A stretch of 64,000 nt of DNA from contig NC_069127.1 of assembly GCF_026914265.1 (NCBI RefSeq), forward strand, positions 68,978,723-69,042,722, read 5' to 3'. The notes under the pieces are model-generated. The model saw only the letters and a list, made by a program, of their open reading frames with translations, was not told the origin of the DNA and ran no database searches. Below, piece by piece: positions 35,935 through 47,002 of the stretch (its first letter is position 1; each line of letters starts with the position of its first letter). The DNA is from Mya arenaria. Lineage: Eukaryota > Mollusca > Bivalvia > Myida > Myidae. The translations under genes and the position numbers were made by a program.

Positions 35935-37294
35935 GTAATATTCATTATGTCTCTTACACTTATAATTTATTTACATATTTAGAGTCTGACTGGAATTCGT
36001 CTGTATTAAGCTGGAATAAATCGTTAAAAGCTGTTAACTACTGCACATTCAATTGCTTGTTTCATATAACGTGAAATAACTGTGACAAAGAGCCTTAAGT
36101 TTTGGGTTGTGTTGTGTTCAACCATAATCGACACTGTTTATCCGAGGTAAAACACTTTGTCTGTAATATTTCATGCAAATGCTTGTGTTCGTAAACTGCA
36201 GTAAATGGTATGTCACACTTCCCAGTTGAGTTGAAGCAATCAGTTGTGGATAATCATTGATAGGCATACTTTTCAAAGTTAAAGAGCTTAATATTACATA
36301 ATGCCGATTTAACCTGTTAATCCATCTAAATCTTGGTCGACTTAAATATACACGAAATAATTTGGAAGGAAAAGATATTTAGATTAATAATTACATATAT
36401 GAAGTGTCCAAAACTTTAGTAATCTAATAACTAAATTGATGATTAAAATTAAGGTAGAATAGTCCAACAACGAAATATGCGCCGTGGATTTTGTAAAGTA
36501 TTTGTTTTACAATAACAAGCCTTTGTTGAACGATGACACATCATATAATTTCAATGGACATTTATATCGAACTTGCAAGATTAACAGATAGATGTAATAG
36601 GTAGCGGGATGATCTTTTAGGTAAGAGGTAGGGATGTCGCGGGCTCGAATCTCAATCAGTAAAATATCTCTATTAACTAACAAAAATGCAACAGTACTGG
36701 ATAATGGTACACATTTTTATACAATATTATTCTTCATCCCTCTTTTAATAACTGAATTAAATGCAGCAAGAAGTTGTTTTATATCAGTCAATGTTAATAT
36801 ATTTTTCACTTAATAAAGTTCCGGCTTATTACAAAGTCCTCAAACCGTTTTATCCAATTAAATGTAATCAGCATAGAGTTAAACCTAAGTATAGTGCTTA
36901 AAAACAATAAAAAATAGTATTAAAATGGAACATGTACGAAGGAGTTAAAACATTACAATAAGAAAACGAAAATTACAAAAAACGGCTCTAAATTAGCTAT
37001 AAGCAAACACATCTTCTTCACCATGTTCTGGTACCTATGTCTACCAATTACACTTTATTTATATTTCCGATCAAAGAAGTTGTTGCTCATTCAGACATTG
37101 TTGTTGAACTATACAATTGTCTGCATCATGTTTATTACGACAGGAATCATAAACACAATTTTAATTTTCGGCTAACAATAATGCAGCATATCTAATGAAT
37201 AATACATGCAGATTAATTTTTTAAATGGCTTCGTATTATTTGCCTGTTTTATAATAATAACATCTTGGAGTAATTTTCACTGAGGTATTTGACG

Positions 37295-38400
37295 TTATTT
37301 GTTCTCAATGAAAGCAATTTTGTATTGGGCTACTTCTTTTCTGTTTACAATTCTTCAACATGATTGTATTTTAACTGACTAAACCTTTTCTTCCTGGCAT
37401 AGGATTCCTGACATGCTACCCTAAGCGGATTTCAGGTTTTAAAAGTGCTACGGTTTAACCGAACGATAGCTTTGCTATTAAAAATAACACAAGTATTCTT
37501 AACGTCGAACGTAGTTCTGAACAAAAATCCCTTAAATTTCGACCCAACACTTGACAGCTAAAGGTTTTAGTGTCACTGTCCTTCCTATCAAATACTGGTG
37601 TACTATTGATAAAAAAATTCGAGTAAATTTTGGCCCGCTAAGCAGTATTTTGAACATTGTACTGTTTAAAGGCCGATTGACATATTTGTGTACGGTATCA
37701 TATATTAATATGGTCTTTCATTTGCATTATAACGCAAATATGCTGCGTATTTAGAACTATGTAAAATGCATGAAATAATTCTGATGTGTTCTCCATAATG
37801 CTAAAGCCAAAGCTGCAATACACGTCTCATATGAAGAAATATATGTAACTATTGAGTGTCATGTAAGAATGCGAATGGTGTACATTTATAACTTTTTCTA
37901 TGAAAAAGATGCACCACATTAGTTTAAGTTGAAAATTTGTCTTATTGAGTATAAACAACATGGCTTGTTTTGCTCGCACTTATAAGGCAGTTTGTTTACA
38001 ATGGTAATTTATAAAACATATTTGACATACACATACAAATAGTACACAACTTATTTCCCTTGATTTAAACGCCCTAGTTCAGTTATTTTGGTGATCTAGT
38101 TGAATTTCGTTTGTAAATCTTTGGTTTTTCCGTTCGTTATAATAGTTTGATGTTTTTCCAATCGAGTGTTTTTTATCCTAGTATTGGAAATGTCAAGGGA
38201 GATCAATACGAATCTTTTACACACACATGCATGTCTTTATCAAGTTATTGAACTGCGGAATTTAGCATGTTTATGCTAAAAACCATGTTATTGATGAATA
38301 ATTAATATATAATTATAAAAGGATCAGTGATTGCTCTGTGGGCTTCTCTATCCAATTTGTGACCGGAATTTGGTCACATTCTCAATGCCTAAACAATTGC
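37295..38400. other. Gene-free stretch upstream of the CXorf38-like gene
   Basis: AT-rich with no supported exon. It may hold the promoter or first non-coding exon of the gene that follows, but no clear TATA/initiator arrangement could be fixed. Confidence 0.4.
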
Positions 38401-38401
38401 A

Positions 38402-39064
38402 ATGCTTCATTATCGACACCTGATTGCTTCAAGTCAGAACAGAAAATATTTATATTCATATTTTATATTCATGATATTCAGTATCGTTATTACGTGTGGC
38501 CCACAAAATGCTTCAAATTCAGGCAATCTGGTTGAGACGAAGGACATTAACTGGCTGAAATGTTTCCTCGCCACTAGGACAACCAAGAACGGTCTACGGA
38601 GCCTCGTAGAAGGAGATTCGTTTCGCGTTCATCAAAAGATTTATTCTTCAATAACCAATGCCCGGAAACTGTCACCTGGAACATCATGCAACCTTTGTCT
38701 GACGGAGAACCTTCTATATTGTCCTACAAAAGGACTGTGCTCACATTTTCGAAATTGCAAATACCATAACTCTGCACAGAAGCAATTCCGACCTTGCCCC
38801 TCACAGATATGCGATGCCTTTTGGAAAGAAATAGGCTTTTTTCACAGATACGGAAAACCATCTTGGAAAAACACCAAGGCCGATCAGTGGTGTACAAACC
38901 ATTGGCAGGTTGCCAAGTGTTTCATGCCATTGGACGGCTACCAGGATGTATCCTCGTTTGACGATACAGACTTCAATGGGATCATAAACTTTATGATCAA
39001 CTGTACAGAGAGCCAACGTAGTCTGTCGTTCAATATTGCCAACCAACCTAACGCTTTATTGGAG
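38402..39064 (+). CDS. CXorf38-like protein, exon 1
   Basis: The first and longest coding exon of a three-exon gene. Its pattern matches the uncharacterised human CXorf38 family (Pfam DUF4559 as I recall): INWLKCFLATRTTKNGLRSL at the start, SLVEGDSFRVHQKIYSS, a Cys-rich middle (CNLCLTENLLYCPTKGLCSH, CKYH, CPSQICDAFWKEI), then FHRYGKPSWKN and HWQVAKCFMPLDGYQDVSSF, which corresponds to the WEVAKAFMP block of CXorf38. The exon ends TTG GAG|GTAATA, phase 0. The start is uncertain: ATG at 38402 and at 38471 both precede a hydrophobic stretch unlike the family's usual N-terminus. A possible acceptor (AAATTCAG, ending 38521) would start the exon at GNLVETKDINW. The biochemical function of the family is unknown; in bivalves it appears to me to be expanded. 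Confidence 0.75.
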
Positions 39065-40143
39065 GTAATATACATACACATATACTAAGTCTTCATGAAC
39101 ACAAATATATACAACAGATATATTTGATTTATGTTAAAACCGATTCGATTACATTTTACGTTGCACGTTCAAGTGATTACAATTTGTTAAGTGTTTACCA
39201 AAAATTATTTTTACATATGTTCTGGTCTAATTACTTAGAATAATACGCGCCCATGTATTTTGTCAACCTGGAATCAAAAAAAAAGTTTTTAATTCTACCA
39301 CATGCATTTTAAACTTTCCGATGAGAGTTTTTTAATTAGCTTAACAAACAACGTTCACATTGCCGCGATGACAAGGTCAATTAACTCAATCTTTCAAACT
39401 GTTTTGATCCATGTTTACCAAATATACTTTGATATTATAAACAATGCTTATCAAATTTTGTGAAAACAAAGTCATATAAATTTAAAAAAATGTTATTTGC
39501 AATAGGGACTTGTTCACAATTAAAATACCAAAACATTCCCTTGCAAAACCAGTAGTTTGTATAAAACATATTAAAAAAATAGAGTGACAGGCTCAAAATA
39601 GTTATTTGCAATATATTTTTACCCATTTAAATAACAAAAACCTTGTGACCCTTATCCGAAGTTATTTTCCTTTATATGTCTTATGTTTTAGAAATCATAT
39701 CGATATGTCACTTTTGCTTGGACATGATGGCAATAAAAACTTTCAAATATCTTATAGTCCCATAGCACAAACATGACCACTTCGTAAATGTTTTAAAATA
39801 AATATATCAAATAACATTAAAATGATGGAAGAGCAACATTTTACCGCAAAGTTGTTTGTGTATTCCGATTGACTAAGCATTCAGTAGTTGTTTTAGGCTG
39901 AGTTTAACACACCCACTATTCAACATTTTTTGACTTCAAAACGTTGAAATGTTTTTTTCCTAAACATAGTAAATTTAAGATTCGATTCTTACATTTTAAA
40001 TCTTAATTTAAAGTGGCACTCCTATATCGGTATATTATAGTGATAAAAATGAAAAATAAATGCACGCTGAAAAAAAAAAAAAAAACATATCCTAAAATAG
40101 AACGTCCACATGAATGTTAAACTCGCGTAAATTCCAATTTCAG
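39065..40143 (+). other. Intron 1 of the CXorf38-like gene
   Basis: Begins GTAATA and ends TTTCAG, both proper splice signals, about 1.08 kb. Contains no recognisable repeat or second gene. Confidence 0.7.
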
Positions 40144-40302
40144 GCTCGGAATATTGTTCGTAGTATCCGCCATTCCCCAGATCTGATGGTGACAGATGAT
40201 TACTTAGCGTCCTTCTTTTCAACACTGAACTTGCTTCTGACAGACTCGAAATATCTTGCTAGTGACAGCAGTGCCAAGGAAGCTGTTATCAAACTTAATC
40301 AG
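40144..40302 (+). CDS. CXorf38-like protein, exon 2
   Basis: Exactly 53 codons, phase 0 at both ends: acceptor ATTTCAG, donor AATCAG|GTATAT. Reads ARNIVRSIRHSPDLMVTDDY, LASFFSTLNLLLTDSKYLAS, then DSSAKEAVIKLNQ. It follows the LLE end of exon 1 to give the family's E-ARN-x-x-R-H segment (CXorf38 has CRNEIMHSSEM there). This is the HEPN-like helical part by appearance; that fold label is my inference. Confidence 0.75.
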
Positions 40303-40676
40303 GTATATGTTTCTTCTAAATTAGTAAATTGCTTGACATGTTCTTCTACATTTAAAATGAAGGTTCTGGACTCTTTTCACTTTCATCCGTTAAATATACA
40401 TGTATGTTATAAATTGTTAATGTTACTCAATGATCATTCTCCGTTAAGCAGATACAATTTATAACATTGATATTAAAATAGTTCTATTCTAGAACAGAAA
40501 ATTGTTAAAGTACATTTTTTGTCTACATTTATTATTTTGAATCAACTATGTATAGTCTAATTTAATCTACATCAGGGATTAGCTAGAAGTTGTAAGCATA
40601 TATTTCAATAGATAATGACAAAATAAAAGAAATAAAGAAATCATTTAAACATACTATATGTGGCATTTATTTACAG

Positions 40677-40814
40677 CTTGAAAAAGACGCCAATCGGACA
40701 CCGGCCGAATATGTCCGTGAATATCTTCAGGAAGTCAGAGAGACGAAGAAAGTGATAACACTTGAACTTTTGCAGTTTTGTAAGGCTACCGTTAAATTCC
40801 ATAGCAGTCATTGA
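40677..40814 (+). CDS. CXorf38-like protein, exon 3 (terminal as read)
   Basis: Acceptor TTTATTTACAG, then LEKDANRTPAEYVREYLQEV, RETKKVITLELLQFCKATVK, FHSSH and TGA at 40812-40814. It joins exon 2 in phase 0. After the stop, another frame (from 40820) stays open for about 47 codons with coding-like composition (NVDNIETLEFVQNGTKDTLI), so the protein may have lost its C-terminus by a frameshift, or one more exon exists. The total as read is about 320 residues or fewer, close to the CXorf38 length. Confidence 0.65.
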   Translation, partial: LEKDANRTPAEYVREYLQEVRETKKVITLELLQFCKATVKFHSSH

Positions 40815-42008
40815 AATAAGCAAATGTTGATAACATCGAGACCCTGGAATTTGTCCAAAACGGCACTAAAGACACGTTAATAGTCAACTATCTGGAGATA
40901 CGGGAAACGGCTGATGTGAAGCAGGAATTTGTTCATAGAGTGATAAATTATTTTTATATTGTTATCATTATATTTTCCACATTACACAACACAATTAATA
41001 ATATAATCAATACATGTGAACATAGATATGGTGCTTGTCATGCGATGTTCGTTTAAGAAGTGGGAGTGGTGCTCAATACCTTTGGATATTCTAGAACAAA
41101 CAGAAAAAAAGTTTTATACAGTACGAAAATGTACATAGAAATATATACTATACAAGAGGGTGTTGCTTAAATGTAATTCTTCTTAATACATTCTATTTTT
41201 GCTCGTTGATTGTTAATTTGTCATTCATAAATGCAATTTTATGTTCGATTTTTTATCGTAAACCTACGTAGTTTTTAAAATCTGTAAAGGTTGGAGTAAC
41301 TCTCTAAGCTTCATCAAATATATTAACAACACGATCAAACCATTGAGACGACTAATAATTAGAGTATTAAAAAATTCCGAAATTTAATGTCTTAATGTTA
41401 AGAGATATGGATATATCTAGTGACAAAATAGGTTATTTAGATTGTTCCACGAACTTCCATTGTTTTTATATATTCAGAACATAATATGCGCGCTTGCATT
41501 GATACAGGTATCTGTTTGTCAGTATAAGTATATAAATGAATTTGTACTGGAAAGTTCTTATTGTATTATCAATATTATGGTAAAAAAGTCATATTAATGA
41601 CAATACTCATATTTTATTCCACTTATTTGTCCCGAAACGTGTTGCTAAAAAATGATTCCATTTAACTTTTTTACCTTGGTTTGCATAAAGGCTTTTTATT
41701 AACATCATATGGAGTTTTTTATTCTTTTTTTCTATTACAAAATTCTGAACAAGTGAGACTTTGTCATGTTTAACTGCTGATTCCGCTTTCATTTTTTATC
41801 TTACTTTATATACTTGCCGTAAGCTGGTACTATTTGAGAAAATCAGAATTGCTTATGGCTAAGACATGTTTTATCGCGTCAAATGTATAAACCTCTGTTG
41901 ATCTGTTAGCTAAAAAATGATGCACAAATTTGGTATCCTTTTTATACCATTGATCATAGTATATACTTCTTTCATGTACTTCTATGTCAGAGTTGTTCCT
42001 TATTATAC
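40815..42008. other. Spacer with two minus-strand open frames of uncertain status
   Basis: Minus-strand frames at 42063-41830 (with EVHERSIYYDQWYKKDTKFV) and 41792-41607 (with KLHMMLIKSLYANQGKKVKW) have coding-like composition and follow each other with a frame break. They begin inside the outer edge of the left inverted-repeat arm. They may be part of the neighbouring mobile element or a separate decayed gene. No family recognised. Confidence 0.35.
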
Positions 42009-42695
42009 AGTCTCTGAGAGGGTTTCCGTGTGCATGAAAGGTCCCCTCATCATTATTGCTCATTTTGTTAGAGGAATGGCTCAGGTGCTAAAAAAGTGAG
42101 GGTGATCGTGTCGCATCATTGTCATAACCGAGAAATCCAAAATGGCCGCCAAATTTTGAAGGATCAGCGTTCAGTAATTTACAAACAAATTTCCTGTACA
42201 TGTTACGTTTATTTATCATTTTTCTTATACAAGATAGTACAAGGGGATAACTAATGAATCCCACTTAAAGTGGAAAAAATATTTTTTTCTTATTCCCCCC
42301 CTTCTTTATCCAGAAATCGGCCCTTAAAATGTAACAATAGCGCCAAAAGTTATAAATTACTTGCAACATGTATGCTAAACTAATGGTTATTTTTGTTAAT
42401 TTGATAAAATTAAATGTTAAGATGATATAAGGTAACATTTGATATAAATTTCGAGATCAAATGTGTAATTTAAAGCCAAAAAAGTGGGTGGGGAAATTTG
42501 ACATGAAAATGAGCCAAATTTCAATGATCAGAAGAGTAATTAACGGGATGTCACTATGTTATGACATATTTTTTTTTTAAGTTCTTGTTTTGTTATTTTC
42601 AACATTATTTGACATCAAATCAATTAGTAATATTCATTTAATTTTAACTAAGAATACATTATATTTTTACTGTTTTATTACAATCTTTAAAGAAG
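42009..42695 (+). repeat. Left inverted-repeat arm
   Basis: Contains CATTGTCATAACCGAGAAAT then CCAAAATGGCCGCCAAATTT (42130-42155), and further in GCCAAAAAAGTGGGTGGGGA. Homologous in inverted orientation to 46310-47002. Similarity fades past about 42695 (TTTTATTACAATCTTTAAAG). Confidence 0.75.
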
Positions 42696-42985
42696 AAAAA
42701 AGTGCCCCGAAAAAGCTGAATTGTGTTAGGATTGTATAAACTATCTGTAGTTTGCAAAATGCATGCAAACAGAATCATGCTTTATTTCTTTGATAAACTC
42801 GAGTGATACTTTGAAAATGAAAATATACTGTAGGTAATTCGCAATTTGTAAATCGCAAAAAGTGGGTGTTTTATTTAATTTAAAAATGGCATTAATTCAA
42901 TTAACCAGGAATATGTTCCGTTTCGGCATCTTATTTATTCTTGTTCAATTGAAGTGCCCTGTTTACTGTTGCTTGAAATGGATTT

Positions 42986-45900
42986 TAATAAATCTGTACA
43001 TAGGCTACCTTGTCAGTAACATTTGCTTCTCTTGCTAAAGTTTCAGAACCACTAAACTTATGATTGATTGTTAATTCGTGGTAATACAGCTTTGCATCAC
43101 TGAGCTCGCGATAGATACTACCGACGGACATCATCTTATGGTATTTTATGTCCCACTGTGCTACTCTTACAAAAATACCTCCACTGCTTTTCTGTGACCT
43201 GTTTATTGTCTGTTCAGGACATTGGTCAGCACCAAAACCTTTTAACTTTCGGGGAGTTCTCTTGACAACAAATTGGTGCTGTCTCTAAAAGTTATTTCGT
43301 GTCCTCTAGGTACAATGAGCCCCAACGAAGTAAATTGGTATTATCAAACTGGGCAAAAACGTGTAGCTTGACTGAACTGTGCTTAGGTGTAGCGACCTGT
43401 TTCCTTGACGATCTGCCCTGTCAAGGTTTTTCAGTAATGAATATCTAAAGGTTTCATTGGTATCACATCTTTAACTCTTGTTTAAAGCAAAGTCTACGAT
43501 CATATAGCCTGATGACTCTTTGAACATGTCAACAAGCAGCTGACTTGGTTTTATGCGTTTTCCTTCAACTGCTATCTTCAGCTCCAACAACATTCGCAAC
43601 TGTTCTGTGTATGGGAATACACCTTTCTCTTTGAAGAACTCAAACAGCAGTAGTATTTCCATAGCTTCAGCTAAACGGAGCATTCCCTTATAGGATCAAA
43701 CGTGGTAATTGTCCAGGGTAAATAAATAAAATAAGGGAAACAATTGCGCATAATTTTTTGGGTGATTTTGTGTCACATCAGGCATCACATTTAGCGTACA
43801 AGAAGTATACAACAATCACATGGTGCCAAATGTGATTTTGAGGGTAAACTGTTGGAAAAATTAAATTAAAGTGAGAATATTTGGGATTTGCGAATAACTA
43901 TGTCCATTTTACATTCAAATAACCAGTATTACTGTATGTAATAGATATTTTAATACAGTTTAATTACCGAAAGTTGAGAAACACTGTATTTTGAATGATA
44001 TGATTCTTTGGGTAAACTGTTCGAAAAATTAAATGAAAATGAGAGTTTCTGGAATTTGCTAATAGCTTTGTCAAAATTTGCAATTAAAATACCAGAAATA
44101 CTGTATATAAGTAGACATTATACTGCTGTAGAAGATACCTAAAGTATAGAAACTACGTAATTTTGTGAAATGTAATTTTTGGGTAGTATGTAAAATATGA
44201 TATTTGAGGTAAAATGTTTGAAAGATTAAATGAAACTGAGAATTTCTGGAAGTTGTCAATCACTTTGTCAAATTTTGCAATAAAATCACCAGAGGTATTG
44301 TATTTAATAGGTAATAATCCATAATTTTGTTTACATATTTTAACATTGCACACACAAAATCCTATTTCACTAAAGATGATGTGCACTACATTAGATATGT
44401 AATCGTGCTGTATACTCTTTAATAAATATTGTTATTCTGATATTTTTATTGCCAGATCTAATTTTGACGAAGACAAATTCGAGAAAATCATACTTTTGTT
44501 TACATTTTTTAACATTTTACATTTAACAAAATATGAAGTGCCTAAACATTATGTATGTTATGATGCTGTAAAATATCGATTAAATATCGTGTTTTTTTAT
44601 TTTGTATTGCTTAATCCAAATTTGATACAGACAAATTCCATAAATTCACATTTTGAACCGTTAGATTTTTCTATGCTTTTTTCCACACACAGTATATATC
44701 AAACAGCAGAAATATGCAAAAATCATTTCTGTGCATTTTTTACTTGATTTGGATTTTCAGCCACATGCTCACTGGACTATGAGTGTCATTTAGCACAGAC
44801 TTTACAACGTTTGGACCAAACATTGAGTTTCCAATCTAAATATTTTAGCACCACTTTCCTTAAAGAACTTACCAATACAGTTGAGATATATATTTTTCCA
44901 TGTGAAATGAGCCCAAACAAAGTATGCGAATGCTGAACTCTGATGGATTTGTCATTGTTATTTCTCGGGCGATAGGATATTCACCTTTATTAGAAGTACA
45001 TCGCAAGTAATTGTTAATTGGTCTTGTCATGTTGTTCAAGAATGCCTTGGAAATTCTTTAGAGACGTGTTTACAGTTCTGTATTCAGTAACAGGGCTCGG
45101 TGTTAGTGGCAAAACCCCTACTATCCTTTCACTTATGATTCCTGTTGTCACAACCGTCAAGTTAAATGCACTCCAAGCATTCATTAGCTGCTTCTTATTT
45201 TCAATGCTAACTGACTCATCTGCGATATGTAATAAATTCATTCTTGCTAGTGTCCAAACTATATCTTGCTTCTTAATGTCATCTTTTTTTCCTAATTCAG
45301 TTGCATACATATCAGCGCTTACAATGCAATCAATTGGCAAATCAGGTTTCTTGGTGGACTTTGTGCACTCAAATTATTGCTGACATGGTAATTGCTTCTG
45401 AAATAGTCTCCTCCCGTGTTGTATTTTTGTTTCGGATAAGTTCGGCTTTTGATGAATGGCATCTGGTTTCTCTTGGGACAGGACAGAAACAGTGTCATGG
45501 CTCGCTTGTATTCCTGACAGTGCCGATTCTTTATGATCAAAGTTATCGAAAGCTAAAATTGTAAATTTTGTTGAGTGGAACCTGACCCTGTCTTGGTTCA
45601 GCAATCAAACTATCCAGGTCATTGTGGTACCTTTGTACTTCATTGTAGCTTAAAGACATACCATAGTGATTGAAGTTTGTAATTAGCTATCTACTTTTGA
45701 AGTTTTCATATATAGCTTGTGCATTCATCATATGGAGTGGAGTCCGTCTAGAGCCATTCTGGACTGTGAAAATGAAATACAGTATTTGATGAAATACTTT
45801 AAATGTTCGCCTTTATCTTCTGATACAGTAAGCAGCACTTTGTCTATATTATGTCGTCTAACAATATCATACTGGCAACATTCTTTTTCGGCACCGATAT
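42986..45900 (-). pseudogene. Decayed gene of the same uncharacterised invertebrate family (N-terminal and middle parts)
   Basis: Minus-strand pieces in family order. 45885-45729: IDKVLLTVSEDKGEHLKYFI. 45680-45600: NHYGMSLSYNEVQRYHNDLD. 45604-45374: TILAFDNFDHKESALSGIQA, SHDTVSVLSQEKPD, matching the family's LAFDNYDxxxET.SG..TLHDTVG block. 45360-45014: MYATELGKKDDIKKQDIVWT, MNAWSAFNLTVVTT, TEYRTVNTSLKNFQGILEQH. After an insertion, 43690-43471: AEAMEILLLFEFFKEKGVF. About 43440-42986: SLLKNLDRADRQGNRSLHLS, FDNTNLLRWGSLYLEDTK, GADQCPEQTINRSQKSSGGI. The last corresponds to a D..LEQTINR..K..GGI block. Frameshifts separate the pieces. Function of the family unknown; its position between long inverted repeats suggests it is carried by a transposon, possibly as its enzyme. 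Confidence 0.65.
43711..44777. mobile_element. Shortened GTCCAG/CTGGAC element (deletion derivative)
   Basis: Left part (43711 to about 44340): forward units of about 180 bp (GAGAATTTCTGGAAGTTGTC, CCTAAAGTATAGAAACTACG, AATAAGGGAAACAATTGCGC). Right part (about 44400-44777): the same words inverted (TTCGAGAAAATCATACTTTT, CCACACACAGTATATATC) ending CCACATGCTCACTGGAC. The arms are almost back to back with no internal coding region, so this is a non-autonomous form of the element seen in the duplication. It splits the decayed gene at 42986-45900. Confidence 0.6.
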
Positions 45901-46309
45901 CTTTTTTCTAATTAATTGACATATCCTTGTACTAGTACACATGCAAAAAATCAACAAAATACAAATCCCCTGTTGAATGAAGATTAGCAATATAATATAG
46001 ATAAAGTTAAATTGAAATAGTTTTATACATTCTTGGACATGGTTGTCTAAAGAATGTTTTATTTCTTCATTTTCCCATTAAAGGTAAAGTGTCTGAATTT
46101 TCTGTTATGGCAAATTTATTTCAAGGCGAGTAAACTTTTTGAAGAAAATTACTTTAATTTTTAATTAAGACAGTTTCAATTGCTTAATATAATCAGAGCT
46201 TAATTTTAAATATGTGTATACAAATATAGGTAACATTTATTCCAGTATATGAACATTTGCATTTCACTCTGAAGTTTTAATATTTTAGTATACTAGAGGA
46301 TCTAATTAT

Positions 46310-47002
46310 GATATAAATCAAAAAGTGTAATAAAATAGTAACATTATCTTGTATTCTTTATTACAATTGAAGAAATATCAATTGATTTTGATGATAAATC
46401 ATGTTGAAATTAAGGAAAAAAATAATGATTACAACAGTGACATGTCACTAATATCGAATTATTGAAACTTGGCTCATGTTCATGTCAAATTACTCCCACC
46501 AACTTTTTTGGCTTTTAATTACACATTTGATCAGATTTTATATTGAGTGTTACCAAATATCATCTAACCATTTACATTTAACACATAAAGAATAATTACT
46601 AGTATTTAAGAAAATGTCTTGTAAGTGAAACATAATTTTTGGCACCATTGTTACATTTTAGGGCCATTTCTTTAGATAAAAAAATGTAAAAATATGTTAA
46701 AAATTGTATTTTTCCTCTTAAAACTTGATTTGTAAAGTATCACCATATTCTACAAAAAAGAAAAAAAAATATAAATAAACCTAACCTGTACATACATAAA
46801 AAGTGTATGTAAAATGATGTATAGTTGCTAATGCTGATCCTTCAAACTTTGGCGGTTATCTTGGCCGCCATCTTCGATTTCTCGGTTATGACAATGGTGC
46901 GACACGATCACCCTCACTTTTCTGGAACCTGAGTCCTTCCATTAGCAAAATCAGCAATAACAATGAGGGGATCTTTCATGCACAGAAAATCCCCCAGGGA
47001 CT
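46310..47002 (-). repeat. Right inverted-repeat arm
   Basis: Plus-strand words CACCCTCACTTTTCTGGAAC, GATTTCTCGGTTATGACAAT and TTGGCCGCCATCTTCG are the reverse complement of the left arm. Read inward it contains CGAAGATGGCGGCCAA, a good match to a YY1-type site (AAGATGGCGGC), better preserved than in the left arm. Confidence 0.75.

Larger units (their letters stand above)
31129..37294. repeat. Segmental tandem duplication, copy 2 (6.2 kb)
   Basis: Begins GCTGCAGACAGATTTAGACG directly after the end of copy 1 and ends at GAGGTATTTGACG (37282-37294), after which sequence is unique. It is shorter than copy 1 mainly because of the loss of about 220 bp near 33977, a shorter TA tract, and a different filler at 35281-35445. 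Frame-changing indels relative to copy 1 occur in homopolymers, consistent with no strong coding constraint. Confidence 0.93.
42009..47002. mobile_element. Element with terminal inverted repeats of about 0.69 kb
   Basis: The left arm (42009 to about 42695) and the reverse complement of the right arm (about 46310-47002) share long collinear blocks. These include TGCATGAAAGGTCCCCTCAT, GTGAGGGTGATCGTGTCGCA, CATTGTCATAACCGAGAAATC, AAAATGTAACAATAG/TGG, and GATCAAATGTGTAATTTAAA. The arms differ by many substitutions and small indels, so the element is old. They enclose a minus-strand decayed gene (42986-45900), which in turn contains a shortened GTCCAG element (43711-44777). The outer end is AGTCTCTG/AGTCCCTG. 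A target duplication was not identifiable by eye. This structure fits a cut-and-paste DNA transposon with long inverted ends, but no transposase was proven. Confidence 0.7.

Noticed and set aside
45018..45564. Plus-strand open frames opposite the decayed gene
   Set aside because: The minus strand carries the family blocks; the plus frames are antisense shadows.
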